NCBI RefSeq assembly: GCF_014841115.1
Contig: NZ_JACYTP010000003.1
Location: 310,001 to 374,000 of the forward strand
Direction of reading: 5' to 3'
From: Photobacterium arenosum
Lineage (GTDB): Bacteria; Pseudomonadota; Gammaproteobacteria; Enterobacterales; Vibrionaceae
Length of the DNA: 64,000 nt
Each line of letters opens with the position of its first letter. Position 1 is the stretch's first letter. The notes beneath the pieces were generated by a model. The model did not search any database, was not told the origin of the DNA, and saw only the letters and a program-made list of their open reading frames with translations. Of this stretch, positions 18,763-28,515 are shown one piece after another. Made by a program: the position numbers and the translations under genes.

Positions 18763-19776
18763 ATGCACTTACCCCGGATTGCCCCCTGGTTACTGGCCGC
18801 TGTGACTTTACCTTTGAGTGTTAATGCGCAGGCTGAACAAGCGTGCGGGCATGTCACCATTGCCGACATGAACTGGAATTCCGCCACCTTTATTGCCCAT
18901 TTGGATCAGTTTATTTTACAGCAAGGATACGGCTGTGACGCCGAGCTTGTTCCCGGCGACAGCATTCCTACCACAACGTCCATGATTGAAAAAAGTGAGC
19001 CGGATATTGCCCCTGAAATGTGGAGCAATACCATGCGCGAAGCACTGGATAAAGGTGTTAAGGAAGGTCGGTTGCGCTATGCCGGTGTGACGTTATCTGA
19101 CGGGGGTGAAGAAGGCTTTTGGGTGCCGGCCTACATGGTGGACAAAGAGCCAAGCCTGAAAACTCTGGCTGGGGTGAAAGCCAATGCCGGTTTGTTTAAG
19201 CATCCTGAAGACCCGGATAAATCCGCCATGATGGGCTGTCCTGCTGGCTGGACCTGCCAGATCACTTCTGAGCATTTGTTTGACGCACTCAAATTGGGCG
19301 ATTCAGGTTTTGAGCTGGTGGATCCCGGTTCAGGCGCTGGTCTGGCGGCATCCATTGCAAAAGCCTATGAGCGGCAGGAGCCTTGGTTTGGTTACTACTG
19401 GGCGCCCACCGCGGTTCTGGGCAAGTACGAGATGGTGAAAGTAGACTTCGGCACAGGGGTAGATGCCGAGCATTATAAGGCTTGTATTACTCAGGCTGAC
19501 TGTCTGGACCCCAAACCGACCATGTATCCGCCGTCACCGGTTGATACTGTGGTGACTGAGAGTTTTGCGGCACGAGCGCCTGACGCGCTGGCCTATTTAT
19601 CAAAGCGCGCCTTTACCAATCCGCAAATGAACCGCATGCTGGCCTGGATGGAAGACAACCAGGCCGACGGTGAAATCGCTGCAGAGCACTTTCTCGCAGA
19701 TAATGAGTCACTGTGGAGCCAGTGGGTAACGCCGGAAGCGTTACCGCGCATTAAGCAAGCCCTGGCGGCTCGCTGA
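18763..19776 (+). CDS. Choline/glycine betaine-type ABC transporter substrate-binding protein
   Basis: Periplasmic binding protein of the OpuAC/ProX family. The ATG at 18763 gives a signal peptide (RIAPWLLAAVTLPLSVNAQA) and a mature domain with HVTIADMNWNSATF, the aromatic-rich EPWFGYYWAPTAVLG and paired cysteines (GCPAGWTCQ). AAAGGA lies six bases ahead. A TTG at 18730 is in frame and has a perfect GAAGGAGGT ten bases ahead, so a longer signal peptide is possible. It is first in an operon with a permease and an ATPase (X-W-V order). It imports an osmoprotectant quaternary amine; which one is not readable. Confidence 0.87.
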   Translation: MHLPRIAPWLLAAVTLPLSVNAQAEQACGHVTIADMNWNSATFIAHLDQFILQQGYGCDAELVPGDSIPTTTSMIEKSEPDIAPEMWSNTMREALDKGVKEGRLRYAGVTLSDGGEEGFWVPAYMVDKEPSLKTLAGVKANAGLFKHPEDPDKSAMMGCPAGWTCQITSEHLFDALKLGDSGFELVDPGSGAGLAASIAKAYERQEPWFGYYWAPTAVLGKYEMVKVDFGTGVDAEHYKACITQADCLDPKPTMYPPSPVDTVVTESFAARAPDALAYLSKRAFTNPQMNRMLAWMEDNQADGEIAAEHFLADNESLWSQWVTPEALPRIKQALAAR

Positions 19777-19835
19777 ACCAGCCAGACCCGGTAGCTGCCG
19801 GGTCTGTTCATTTTACCGATCTACGGCACCCCGAT

Positions 19836-20735
19836 ATGTCTGAACTCTCCTGGATTACCGATTTCCCCCAACTTGACCGTTATCAACTGCTCGCGATTCG
19901 TAAAACCCTCGATGGCGCATATCGTACGTTTTCACGTGAGTACGGCGACAGTATTGAATCTTTTTTTGACCCGCTGCTCTCTATGCTGATTGGCTTTGAA
20001 AAGCTGCTGCTGAACACCCCCTGGTGGCTGATGATTGCCATATTAGCCGGACTGGCTTTTTATGCCAGCCGTTCCTGGAAGCTGGTATGCGGTGTGGTGG
20101 TTGCTTTTGTGTTCATTGGTCTTTTCGGTATGTGGGAAGATACTATGCGTACTATGAGCATCATTATTGCTTCCACCCTGCTGGCGATAGTACTGGGTTT
20201 ACCGATAGGGATTCTGATGGCCCGTTCAGACAGGGCACAAAGTGTGATCACCCCGCTGCTGGATGTGATGCAAACCATGCCGGCGTTTGTGTACCTGATC
20301 CCGGTTGTGATGCTGTTGGGCATAGGCAAAATACCGGGCCTGATTGCTGTGGTGATTTATGCGATCCCCCCTGTGATCCGCCTGACTAATCTGGGTATCC
20401 GGCTGGTGGACAAAGAAGTGCTCGAAGCGGCAGAAGCGTATGGCGCGAGCGGCTGGCAACGGTTGACTGGTGTGCAGTTACCGCTGGCGATGCCGACTAT
20501 CATGGCGGGGATTAATCAGACCATTATGATGGCGCTGGCCATGGTGGTGATAGCGTCCATGATTGGCGTAAAAGGCTTGGGGCAGCCTGTTCTTAAATCG
20601 ATTACCAACCAGTATTTTACGCTGGGTCTGCTCAACGGGCTGGCCATAGTGGCGCTGGCTATCATTTTTGATCGTATCTCTCAAAGCTATGCCCGGCGCA
20701 CTCAGCAACATCTTTCGGGGCGAAAACATGACTGA
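19836..20735 (+). CDS. Choline/glycine betaine-type ABC transporter permease
   Basis: Inner-membrane subunit of 299 residues resembling ProW. A charged N-terminal segment is followed by about seven membrane segments. The ABC permease EAA-type loop is EAAEAYGASGWQRLTGVQLPLAMPTIMAGINQ, the contact site for the ATPase. The 59-base gap after the binding-protein gene holds a hairpin (GACCCGG..CCGGGTC near 19785-19804) that could reduce expression of downstream genes relative to the binding protein. The ATPase gene overlaps its end by 8 bases. Confidence 0.9.
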   Translation: MSELSWITDFPQLDRYQLLAIRKTLDGAYRTFSREYGDSIESFFDPLLSMLIGFEKLLLNTPWWLMIAILAGLAFYASRSWKLVCGVVVAFVFIGLFGMWEDTMRTMSIIIASTLLAIVLGLPIGILMARSDRAQSVITPLLDVMQTMPAFVYLIPVVMLLGIGKIPGLIAVVIYAIPPVIRLTNLGIRLVDKEVLEAAEAYGASGWQRLTGVQLPLAMPTIMAGINQTIMMALAMVVIASMIGVKGLGQPVLKSITNQYFTLGLLNGLAIVALAIIFDRISQSYARRTQQHLSGRKHD

Positions 20736-21963
20736 TTCAATCCACACGCAAGACACAGGCACCACGCCGCTCATCCGTGTGCGCGATTTGTACAAGGTGT
20801 TCGGCCCCCAATCTGAGCGGGTACTGAAACAGGTGCATGCCGGAAAATCGAAATCTGCCATTCTGGCGGAAACCGGGCATACGGTCGGCCTGAACAAGAT
20901 TAACCTGTCGATATGCCAGGGCGAGATATTTGTCGTGATGGGTTTGTCCGGTTCAGGCAAGTCGACCTTGATCCGGCATTTTAATCGTCTTATTGAGCCG
21001 TCTGCCGGCCAGGTGGAAATTGACGGGGTGGATGTCACTGCTTTGAGTGCTTCTGCATTGCAGGCATTCCGGCGACAGCGGATGGCAATGGTCTTTCAGC
21101 GTTTTGCCTTACTGCCTCACCGGACTGTGTTGCAAAACATTGGCTATGGCCTGCAAATACAAGGCGTTGATAACAGTGAGTGGCGGGAAAAAGCCAGCTA
21201 CTGGCTGGAGACTGTGGGGCTGGCAGGCTATGGCGAACACTATCCATCGAGCTTGTCCGGCGGGCAGCAGCAGCGGGTTGGACTGGCGAGGGCACTTTGC
21301 ACCGATGCCGATATACTGCTGATGGATGAGGCCTTTTCGGCACTGGACCCGCTGATTCGCAGCGAGATGCAGGAGCAGCTGATAGCCCTGCAGTCCAAAC
21401 TCGGTAAGACCATCATCTTTATTACACACGATCTGGACGAAGCACTGCGGCTGGGAGACAGGATCGCGATTTTGTGCGACGGTGAGCTGATTCAGCAGGG
21501 CCGGCCTGTGGATATTTTGCTGCACCCCATTGACGATTATGTCGAAGCCTTTGTTAAAGATGTGAATCGGTCCAGAGTGCTGAAAGTCGAGGCTGTCATG
21601 TCGCCGGGCGCGCACTGTGTTGGGTTATGTTCGGTATCTGAGGCGAACCGCTACATGGAGCAGCATAGCCTGAACGAAGTTTATGTACTGAATGAGCAGC
21701 AGCGGTATCTGGGCGTGCTGACCCGTCACAGTATTGAAAAGGCCATGACTGACGATCCGGATGGACAGTTAGAAGAATCGGCCTTGCTGCCGGTGCCTGC
21801 GATTTCGCGTCACCAGCTGCTAGAGCAGGTGTTGCCCGTCACCCTGGAGGCAGATGTCGCTTTGCCTGTGCTGGGAGAGCAGGGGGAAGTGTGCGGCCGT
21901 CTATCACGTTCCACACTGGCCAAAGTGCTCAGTGAACATCATGTCCTAAATCCCACGTCGTAA
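20728..21963 (+). CDS. Choline/glycine betaine-type ABC transporter ATP-binding protein with CBS region
   Basis: 411-residue ProV-like ATPase. Walker A is GLSGSGKST, the signature is LSGGQQQR, Walker B is ILLMDEAFSALD, and the switch His is in ITHDLDEAL. The family-typical N-terminal region (VRDLYKVFGPQSERVL and GHTVGLNKINLSI) is present. The C-terminal 130 residues form a CBS-type region, which in OpuA-like systems senses ionic strength. ATG 20728 overlaps the permease stop, which indicates translational coupling; the longer frame back to 20668 lies inside the permease and is rejected. Confidence 0.92.
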   Translation: MTDSIHTQDTGTTPLIRVRDLYKVFGPQSERVLKQVHAGKSKSAILAETGHTVGLNKINLSICQGEIFVVMGLSGSGKSTLIRHFNRLIEPSAGQVEIDGVDVTALSASALQAFRRQRMAMVFQRFALLPHRTVLQNIGYGLQIQGVDNSEWREKASYWLETVGLAGYGEHYPSSLSGGQQQRVGLARALCTDADILLMDEAFSALDPLIRSEMQEQLIALQSKLGKTIIFITHDLDEALRLGDRIAILCDGELIQQGRPVDILLHPIDDYVEAFVKDVNRSRVLKVEAVMSPGAHCVGLCSVSEANRYMEQHSLNEVYVLNEQQRYLGVLTRHSIEKAMTDDPDGQLEESALLPVPAISRHQLLEQVLPVTLEADVALPVLGEQGEVCGRLSRSTLAKVLSEHHVLNPTS

Positions 21964-22020
21964 TCACCACGTCGTAATCACAATGTCGGCTAATTAATTG
22001 TTCGGTACAGCCCAAACGAA

Positions 22021-22044
22021 TCAGGCCGCTTAAAAGCGGCCTGA
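22021..22044. terminator. Bidirectional intrinsic terminator after the ABC operon
   Basis: Perfect 10-bp stem TCAGGCCGCT/AGCGGCCTGA with a TAAA loop, between the convergent ATPase gene and the coiled-coil membrane protein gene. T runs are short. Confidence 0.72.
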
Positions 22045-22066
22045 TTGGATTAGCAATGTGCTGTCT

Positions 22067-22828
22067 TTACCATTTCTTTTTCGGCTGGAACAGGATATCC
22101 AGTTCGTCCTGTTCTTTTTCCAGCATTTCCTGGCGCTGTTTCGCATTGCTCTGATTCTGCGAGCTGTCAATTTCATCCAGCATGGCCTGCAATTTTTCGC
22201 GGGCCTGGTTAGCATAATTGTGATTTTTGGTCGCCAGCGCATCCAGCCCTTTTCTTAACAGCTGTTTGGCAGTACCAATCTGGCGTTTCATGCGGGCATC
22301 GTTGGCACGTTTAACAACGTTTTCAATGTTGATACGCAGCTGTAACCCTTCCAGACGCGCATTCTCAGCAACGAATGCCTGGGTGCCCAGACGGCCTTTG
22401 CTGTGTTCGCTTTTAACTACCTGTTTCAGGCGTTTAACCAACTGCAGCATAGCAATAGCCTGACGGTCTGTGGTGGGTACTTTAAAGCCAGACATTTCGT
22501 TAGGAGTGTAATTTTGCTGCAGCTGATGAATCTGCTCCCGGACGTTGTTAATACGCTGGGGCATAGAGCGATCTTTTTGATCAACCTCGAACATGCTTTC
22601 CAGGGCTGACAGAATGCGTTGATTCAGACAGACCAGTAGTTCTTTGCTGTAAGGCAAATGATGAGCATGACCTATCAGATCTTCACTGGAGTCGATGATG
22701 GCAATGTGCTTGGCCAATTCCTGCTGCTTCTGGCTCTCCAGCTGCTGCCGGTACTGAATGATAACGTTATAACCCACAACCAGGACTAACAACAGGCCGA
22801 TAAGACCGACCACTAAAGGTATACTCAT
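22067..22828 (-). CDS. Single-pass membrane coiled-coil protein of unknown function
   Basis: I do not recognise a named family. The 253-residue protein starts with one membrane segment (IPLVVGLIGLLLVLVVGYNVI, residues 3-23). A long helical, Gln/Lys/Glu-rich cytoplasmic part follows with predicted coiled coil (YRQQLESQKQQELAKHIA). A central region has VPTTDRQAIAMLQLVKRL, and a very charged C-terminal helix ends EKEQDELDILFQPKKKW. Similar proteins next to cysB in vibrios are annotated as hypothetical or 'DNA repair', without clear basis. It is divergent from cysB and convergent with the ABC operon. No catalytic motif is visible. Confidence 0.7.
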   Translation of the reverse strand: MSIPLVVGLIGLLLVLVVGYNVIIQYRQQLESQKQQELAKHIAIIDSSEDLIGHAHHLPYSKELLVCLNQRILSALESMFEVDQKDRSMPQRINNVREQIHQLQQNYTPNEMSGFKVPTTDRQAIAMLQLVKRLKQVVKSEHSKGRLGTQAFVAENARLEGLQLRINIENVVKRANDARMKRQIGTAKQLLRKGLDALATKNHNYANQAREKLQAMLDEIDSSQNQSNAKQRQEMLEKEQDELDILFQPKKKW

Positions 22829-23062
22829 AAAACTCGATCAGATAATCCACAGACAAATGAAGCCATAAGATACACCATCTGATCATGAGGTCATAGCATA
22901 GGGTAGAATTTTGCTCATAGCCTCACATTCGCAGTGCGCACATTTTTACATTGGGAGAGGCCGCCGGTGACCTGTCGCTAACGCCGGGCCAGTATAGATT
23001 TCCACCTGTTGTCAAATTATGGTGGTCAGAACCCTTGTGTTGCTGTACATGTGCATTTTAGA

Positions 23063-23089
23063 CACTATGATACTGTATATAACATAGTG
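23063..23089. promoter_or_regulatory. Inverted repeat upstream of cysB, possible operator
   Basis: CACTATG (23063-23069) and CATAGTG (23083-23089) are perfect arms around a 13-base AT-rich centre containing TATATAA. It lies 53-79 bases ahead of cysB, where an autoregulatory LysR-type site is expected. The rest of the 313-base gap from 22829 to 23141 shows no other clear feature. Confidence 0.4.
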
Positions 23090-23111
23090 AAATAGATAGT
23101 CGCATTGTTAG

Positions 23112-24116
<1,005 letters not shown>

Positions 24117-24142
24117 GTTATTAAAGCCCTGCAGTAATCAAT

Positions 24143-24161
24143 AAGCCGCATTCTGCGGCTT
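24143..24161 (+). terminator. Intrinsic terminator after cysB
   Basis: AAGCCGCA/TGCGGCTT stem with a TTC loop, followed by TTTTT. Confidence 0.88.
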
Positions 24162-24250
24162 TTTTGTACTCTCTTCACTATTCACTGCTTTTGCGACCTG
24201 ATATGAGATAAAATACGGCCCTTTAGTTAATTAGCGTATCAGGGGCGTCA

Positions 24251-25453
24251 ATGTCTGCCTATTCAGACACATTTTGTCAGTTGGATGCCTTGCTCACTCA
24301 GGAACGAGCATACTGGCAGTTTATGCCTTTCGCCTGCCACGAATATCCTTGGCAGCACAGTATGCCTGCGCTGTCGGACTGGCTGGATTCTCTGTCCGAT
24401 CAGGATGTGGCGAACTTATTGGAAGACACTGCTGCGCTCATTGGTGAATTAGCGGTTTTTCTCCCAGTTCTGCCTGAAATGCATCAACTTGCCAATATTC
24501 CTGTACTGCCTCCAGTCTCAGAGATTTCGCCGCGTCTGCCCCGAGGATTAGATGTCGGGATTCCGGGCCGGAAATGGCAGCAGGTGCTGGCATTCAATGC
24601 AGTACTGCCTTCGCACAAGCTTCCCTGGCTGGAATGGTGTGCCGGGAAAGGATATTTAGGGCGCGTGCTTGCAGCATGTCATAACACCCGGGTCACCAGC
24701 CTTGAATGGCAACGCAGTTTGACTGAAGACGGTCAGTCTGCAGCGAACCAGTTAGGGTTGCCAATGACCTTCGTTCAGGCGGATGCTTTTGCACCGGAAA
24801 GCGCCAGTGTGATACGACCAAATCAGCATGCGGTGGCTTTACATGCCTGCGGCGATCTGCACGTCAGTTTGCTGGAGCGGGTGGCTGCAAAGCGCACAGC
24901 GGCAGTCAGTATCTCACCTTGCTGCTACCACCTGATCCGTCATGATGCGTATCAACCATTGTCGGCACCGGCAATAAAGAGTGAGCTGAGATTGTCAAAG
25001 CACGATCTGAGAATGCCGTTGCAGGAAACCGTCACAGCCGGACAACGGGTGAAACAGCAGCGATTTGTCGAAGTCAGTTACCGTCTGGGCTTTAATGCTT
25101 TGCAGAAACATCTGACCCACAATGACGCTTATTTGCCTGTCCCCAACGTACAGAAAGCCCTTTTAAAGAATGGTTTTGCTGATTTTTGTCTGTGGGCCGC
25201 TCAGCAAAAAGGATTGCAACTGCCGGAGGACATTGATTATGCGCACTGGCAGCAAAAGGGAGAAGCCTGCTTTCGGAAGGTAGAGCGCATGGAACTGGTT
25301 CGTCAGGCTTTTCGCCGACCCCTTGAAATGTGGTTGGTTTTTGACAGGGCACTGTTTATGGAAGATGCCGGATATCAGGTGTCTGTAGGCACATTTTGTG
25401 ATAAACCCATCACACCAAGAAATATTCTTATTCACGCACAATTGGAGAAATAA
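24251..25453 (+). CDS. SAM-dependent methyltransferase-like protein of unknown target
   Basis: 400-residue protein with a central Rossmann methyltransferase domain: the SAM motif I is LEWCAGKGYLGRVLA (near residue 130), motif II is TSLEWQ, and ALHACGDLH matches the METTL25/GSTCD-type methyltransferase group. ISPCCYH follows. The N-terminal 110 residues are helical and unassigned. It is annotated only as methyltransferase in relatives; RNA or a small molecule could be the substrate. Its TAA stop overlaps the ATG of the TSUP permease (TAATG), so the two are translationally coupled, which hints at a shared process. Confidence 0.75.
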   Translation: MSAYSDTFCQLDALLTQERAYWQFMPFACHEYPWQHSMPALSDWLDSLSDQDVANLLEDTAALIGELAVFLPVLPEMHQLANIPVLPPVSEISPRLPRGLDVGIPGRKWQQVLAFNAVLPSHKLPWLEWCAGKGYLGRVLAACHNTRVTSLEWQRSLTEDGQSAANQLGLPMTFVQADAFAPESASVIRPNQHAVALHACGDLHVSLLERVAAKRTAAVSISPCCYHLIRHDAYQPLSAPAIKSELRLSKHDLRMPLQETVTAGQRVKQQRFVEVSYRLGFNALQKHLTHNDAYLPVPNVQKALLKNGFADFCLWAAQQKGLQLPEDIDYAHWQQKGEACFRKVERMELVRQAFRRPLEMWLVFDRALFMEDAGYQVSVGTFCDKPITPRNILIHAQLEK

Positions 25454-26181
25454 TGGAGACAAGCACGCTGATTTTCTGTGCGCTGGCTTTATCGGCTGGT
25501 TGTTTTGTTCAAAGTACCGTTGGCTTTGGCATGGCCATTGTGGCGGCGCCGATTGTGTATTTTTATGAACCACGTTTTGTTCCGGGTGTGGTGACATTTG
25601 TTGGTCTGATACTGGCGCTGATTAATATGTGGCAGTACCGGCGAATGATTTCATTTACCGGAATGAGCGCGGCGTTTGTGGGGCGTGTGCCTGGCACCAT
25701 AGTTGCCGGCTGGATCTTGGTATACATCAGTGCTGAGCATCTGGCTCTGATACTGGGCGTAGGTGTGTTACTGGCGGTTCTGATCAGTTTATCTAAGGTT
25801 CGTTTCAAACCTACCCCGAAAGCCTTGTTTGTGGCTGGTTTTACGTCGGGCCTGATGGGGACGACAACCAGTATTGGTGGCCCACCTATGGCTTTAGTGC
25901 TGCAGCATGCGGAAGCCGGAAAATTAAGGGCAAATCTGGCTGTGTATTTTGTTTTCAGCTGTGTTTTATCGCTGGTTGCCCTTTCGGCAACGGGCCACTT
26001 CAGTCTGTGGCACCTGAAATACGCATTGATTGTGCTGCCCGCACCGATATTGACTACCTTGTTAGCATATAAGGTTCAGCATTTAATCAAAACTGAATGG
26101 GTCAGATATGCCTTGCTGGTGCTGTGTACTTTTGCCGGCATGGCGGCCATGTGGCAGGGACTCAGCCCTATGTGGACGTAA
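25453..26181 (+). CDS. TSUP-family (TauE/SafE) membrane permease
   Basis: 242-residue inner-membrane protein with about seven to eight hydrophobic segments. The two family repeats are visible: CFVQSTVGFGMAIVAAP near residue 20 and GFTSGLMGTTTSIGGPPMAL near 125, with the typical GxGG/GGPP-like turns. The family exports sulfite, sulfoacetate and related organic anions. The location after cysB makes a sulfur-related substrate attractive but unproven. It is coupled to the preceding methyltransferase-like gene and ends at a strong terminator. Confidence 0.82.
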   Translation: METSTLIFCALALSAGCFVQSTVGFGMAIVAAPIVYFYEPRFVPGVVTFVGLILALINMWQYRRMISFTGMSAAFVGRVPGTIVAGWILVYISAEHLALILGVGVLLAVLISLSKVRFKPTPKALFVAGFTSGLMGTTTSIGGPPMALVLQHAEAGKLRANLAVYFVFSCVLSLVALSATGHFSLWHLKYALIVLPAPILTTLLAYKVQHLIKTEWVRYALLVLCTFAGMAAMWQGLSPMWT

Positions 26182-26186
26182 CATTA

Positions 26187-26214
26187 CAGAGGCCGCTGAG
26201 AGCAGCGGCCTCTG
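26187..26214. terminator. Bidirectional terminator after the TSUP gene
   Basis: Perfect 12-bp GC-rich inverted repeat (26187-26198 with 26203-26214), between convergent stop codons. No long T run, so efficiency is uncertain. Confidence 0.65.
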
Positions 26215-26236
26215 ATGTTGGATGGGGTAGGTGTGG

Positions 26237-28201
26237 TTAGCTGGCTTTGGGGATGATGTTGAACAGATTAAATTGTCGCTGTTCCAGCTCATGGGCGGGC
26301 ATGGGTTTGCCCAGATAGTATCCCTGACAATAGTCAAACTCGCATTGCTGGATATATTCCAGCTGTTCAGGCGTCTCAACACCCTCGGCGACCAGTTTCA
26401 GGTTCAGCTTGTCGCAGATTGCACAGGTCGCTTCCACAATGGCCCGGCTGCTCTGGTTATTGGCCTGCACGAAGCTCTGATCTAATTTCACCATAGTGAT
26501 GGGCAGGTTCTGCAACTGAGAGAGTGACGAATAACCGGTACCAAAATCGTCCAGGTGAAGTTCAATGCCCAGTTCTGCCAAATCGACGAGGCATTGCTTG
26601 GCGTCATCATACTCCTGCAACATGGCAGACTCAGTGAGCTCTAATGCCAGTTGGCTGGCGTTAATGTCGTAGTGTTCGAGTAATGTTCCGATATAAGTTG
26701 CGAGACTGGCATGGAGCTGGGCCCGGGACAGATTCACACTGACAGTAAAACGCTTACCATAGGTTTTATTCCAGTGTGAAAGCTGCATACAAGCTTGTTT
26801 CAGCGTCCATTTTCCTAGCGGCACTATCTGGCCGGTTTCTTCAGCAAGCGGAATAAATTCAGACGGTGCCACCTGGCCGAGATCTTCATCATACCAGCGA
26901 ATTAATGCTTCGAATCCACCTAACCGATTGTTTTTTAAATCGACTATGGGCTGGTAATACAGTTCAAAGGCTTCAGCATCCATGGCTAGCGTCAGGTGAT
27001 GGCGCAATGTCATTTTACGGTATAAATCTTCAGCCATCTCAGGAGAGAAATGATGGCAGCGATTACGCCCCCTCAGTTTGGCGCGGTGCATTGCCATGTC
27101 GGCCTGAGTGATGAGGGTTTCAATTTTCTTTGCGTCATTGGGGAAGCTGGCCATCCCGATACTGCAGCCAATGGATAACTCACCTACCTCTTTCAGGTGA
27201 AAAGGCTTATTGAGATTGGTAATGAGTTTTCGCGCAAACTGGGCCGGATCTTCAACCTGGCGGTGGTCAATCTGGATGATGAATTCATCTCCGCCAAAAC
27301 GGGCCAGTAAGCCATTGAATTTTACAATTTCGCTGAGTCGAATAGCGATAGCCCGCAACATCTTATCGCCGATGGCATGACCATAGGTGTCATTGATGAG
27401 CTTAAACCCGTCCACATCAAGAAACAGCAAGGTATAAGGCTGAGACGAATGCTGAGAGGCGTGGATAGCAGTAATCATGCCCCTGCGGTTCAGCAGGCCG
27501 GTCAGGTAGTCGTGTTCTGATTGGTATTTCGCTTGTTTTAACTGCTCTTTTTCCTGGCTGATATTGACCAGACTGAGTAAGAGCTGTTGTTTGTCAGCCA
27601 GCCACTTGCCATCAATGCTAAACCAGTCGTAGTTTCGGCCTGTCCAGCACAGCTTTCTGTGGTTTACCACTTGTCCTTCACTGGCATCATGCAACCATTT
27701 CTCTGCCAATTTGATGTCGCCGACAAAAGTTGCGAGGCTGTCCAGCTGTTCACCAAAAGCGTGAATGAAGGCGCGATTGGCACTCAGCAGCTGCCCTTCA
27801 GAAGAAAAAAGCAGGGCAAGATTTGAGCCATCAGAAAATGCCAGTTCTCGTCTCAGGCTGGCTTCCTCAGAAATAACATGAACCAGCATGGCGATTCTGC
27901 CATCTTCGCTCGGAATACCAGAAAAATGACACAATGCATTTTTCACTTTGCTCTTTGGGCTGTAGCTCCACCAAAGCTTTAGCGACTCACCGCGTTTGAA
28001 CATTTGTAAATAGTCATTCAGGGTTGCTTCTACCGCGTCGGACATATCCTGTCCCAGGTCCCGTGATCTAAGCTCGCTCAGGCTCTCTGCCTCCCAAAGG
28101 GGAAGTGCAGCAGAATTCGCCCAGATAATGGCTTTGTTTTCAATGTCGAAAACCCATACCGGGGATTGCAGATATTCAAAGGTCGTAAAGAATTGGCTCA
28201 T
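26237..28201 (-). CDS. PAS-GGDEF-EAL cyclic-di-GMP signalling protein
   Basis: Putative bifunctional diguanylate cyclase/phosphodiesterase of 654 residues. Two PAS-like sensor regions occupy about residues 1-220 (VWVFDIENKAIIWANSAALPLW; LALLFSSEGQLLSANRAF). The GGDEF domain has an intact ARFGGDEF signature near residue 300. The EAL domain has an intact EALIRW near 431, ELTESAM, DDFGTGYSSL and KLDQSFV, so phosphodiesterase activity is expected; cyclase activity is also possible. No membrane segment is obvious, so it is cytoplasmic. ATG 28201 is preferred over TTG 28240, but neither has a strong ribosome binding site. It is a single gene; its targets are not inferable. Confidence 0.88.
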   Translation of the reverse strand: MSQFFTTFEYLQSPVWVFDIENKAIIWANSAALPLWEAESLSELRSRDLGQDMSDAVEATLNDYLQMFKRGESLKLWWSYSPKSKVKNALCHFSGIPSEDGRIAMLVHVISEEASLRRELAFSDGSNLALLFSSEGQLLSANRAFIHAFGEQLDSLATFVGDIKLAEKWLHDASEGQVVNHRKLCWTGRNYDWFSIDGKWLADKQQLLLSLVNISQEKEQLKQAKYQSEHDYLTGLLNRRGMITAIHASQHSSQPYTLLFLDVDGFKLINDTYGHAIGDKMLRAIAIRLSEIVKFNGLLARFGGDEFIIQIDHRQVEDPAQFARKLITNLNKPFHLKEVGELSIGCSIGMASFPNDAKKIETLITQADMAMHRAKLRGRNRCHHFSPEMAEDLYRKMTLRHHLTLAMDAEAFELYYQPIVDLKNNRLGGFEALIRWYDEDLGQVAPSEFIPLAEETGQIVPLGKWTLKQACMQLSHWNKTYGKRFTVSVNLSRAQLHASLATYIGTLLEHYDINASQLALELTESAMLQEYDDAKQCLVDLAELGIELHLDDFGTGYSSLSQLQNLPITMVKLDQSFVQANNQSSRAIVEATCAICDKLNLKLVAEGVETPEQLEYIQQCEFDYCQGYYLGKPMPAHELEQRQFNLFNIIPKAS

Positions 28202-28416
28202 ACCAGATAAAGGAATGACTTTAAAGGGGCAATGCCTCAACGATAGCCTAAATTGCCTGTGGCATACATGCGACAGGGTGTAAAGCGTGATCTTGATTCA
28301 GGAAGTGCGTGTTGCGTAAATGTAAATTAATGATAAATAAGTACAAATAGTGAACTAGGAGTGGGTCTTTTGGCTCGGTAGTGCACTGTACAAGTGATGA
28401 GTTAACTTCTGAGAAA

Positions 28417-28440
28417 GGGCTTAGCTAAACAGCTAAGCCC
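28417..28440. other. 10-bp inverted repeat between the EAL gene and tyrP
   Basis: GGGCTTAGCT/AGCTAAGCCC around an AAAC loop. There is no T run, so its role as a terminator or a regulatory site is uncertain. It lies between the divergent 5' end of the EAL gene and the 3' end of tyrP. Confidence 0.5.
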
Positions 28441-28463
28441 AGAGTTATTCTTACTCTACAAGT

Positions 28464-28505
28464 AAATGCACACTCACTTTTCATTATGAAACTCAGTGTG
28501 CATTT
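28464..28505 (-). terminator. Terminator-like hairpin after tyrP
   Basis: AAATGCACACT/AGTGTGCATTT (28464-28474 with 28495-28505) encloses a nested TTTCAT/ATGAAA pairing. On the reverse strand it follows the tyrP stop closely. Stem composition is AT-rich, so it is a moderate terminator. Confidence 0.55.
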
Positions 28506-28515
28506 TTATGGTGTT

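Noticed and set aside
23072-23090. LexA-box-like CTGTATATAACATAG upstream of cysB
   Set aside because: The left half fits CTGT, but the right half lacks ACAG at the required spacing; the inverted repeat CACTATG/CATAGTG explains the pattern better.
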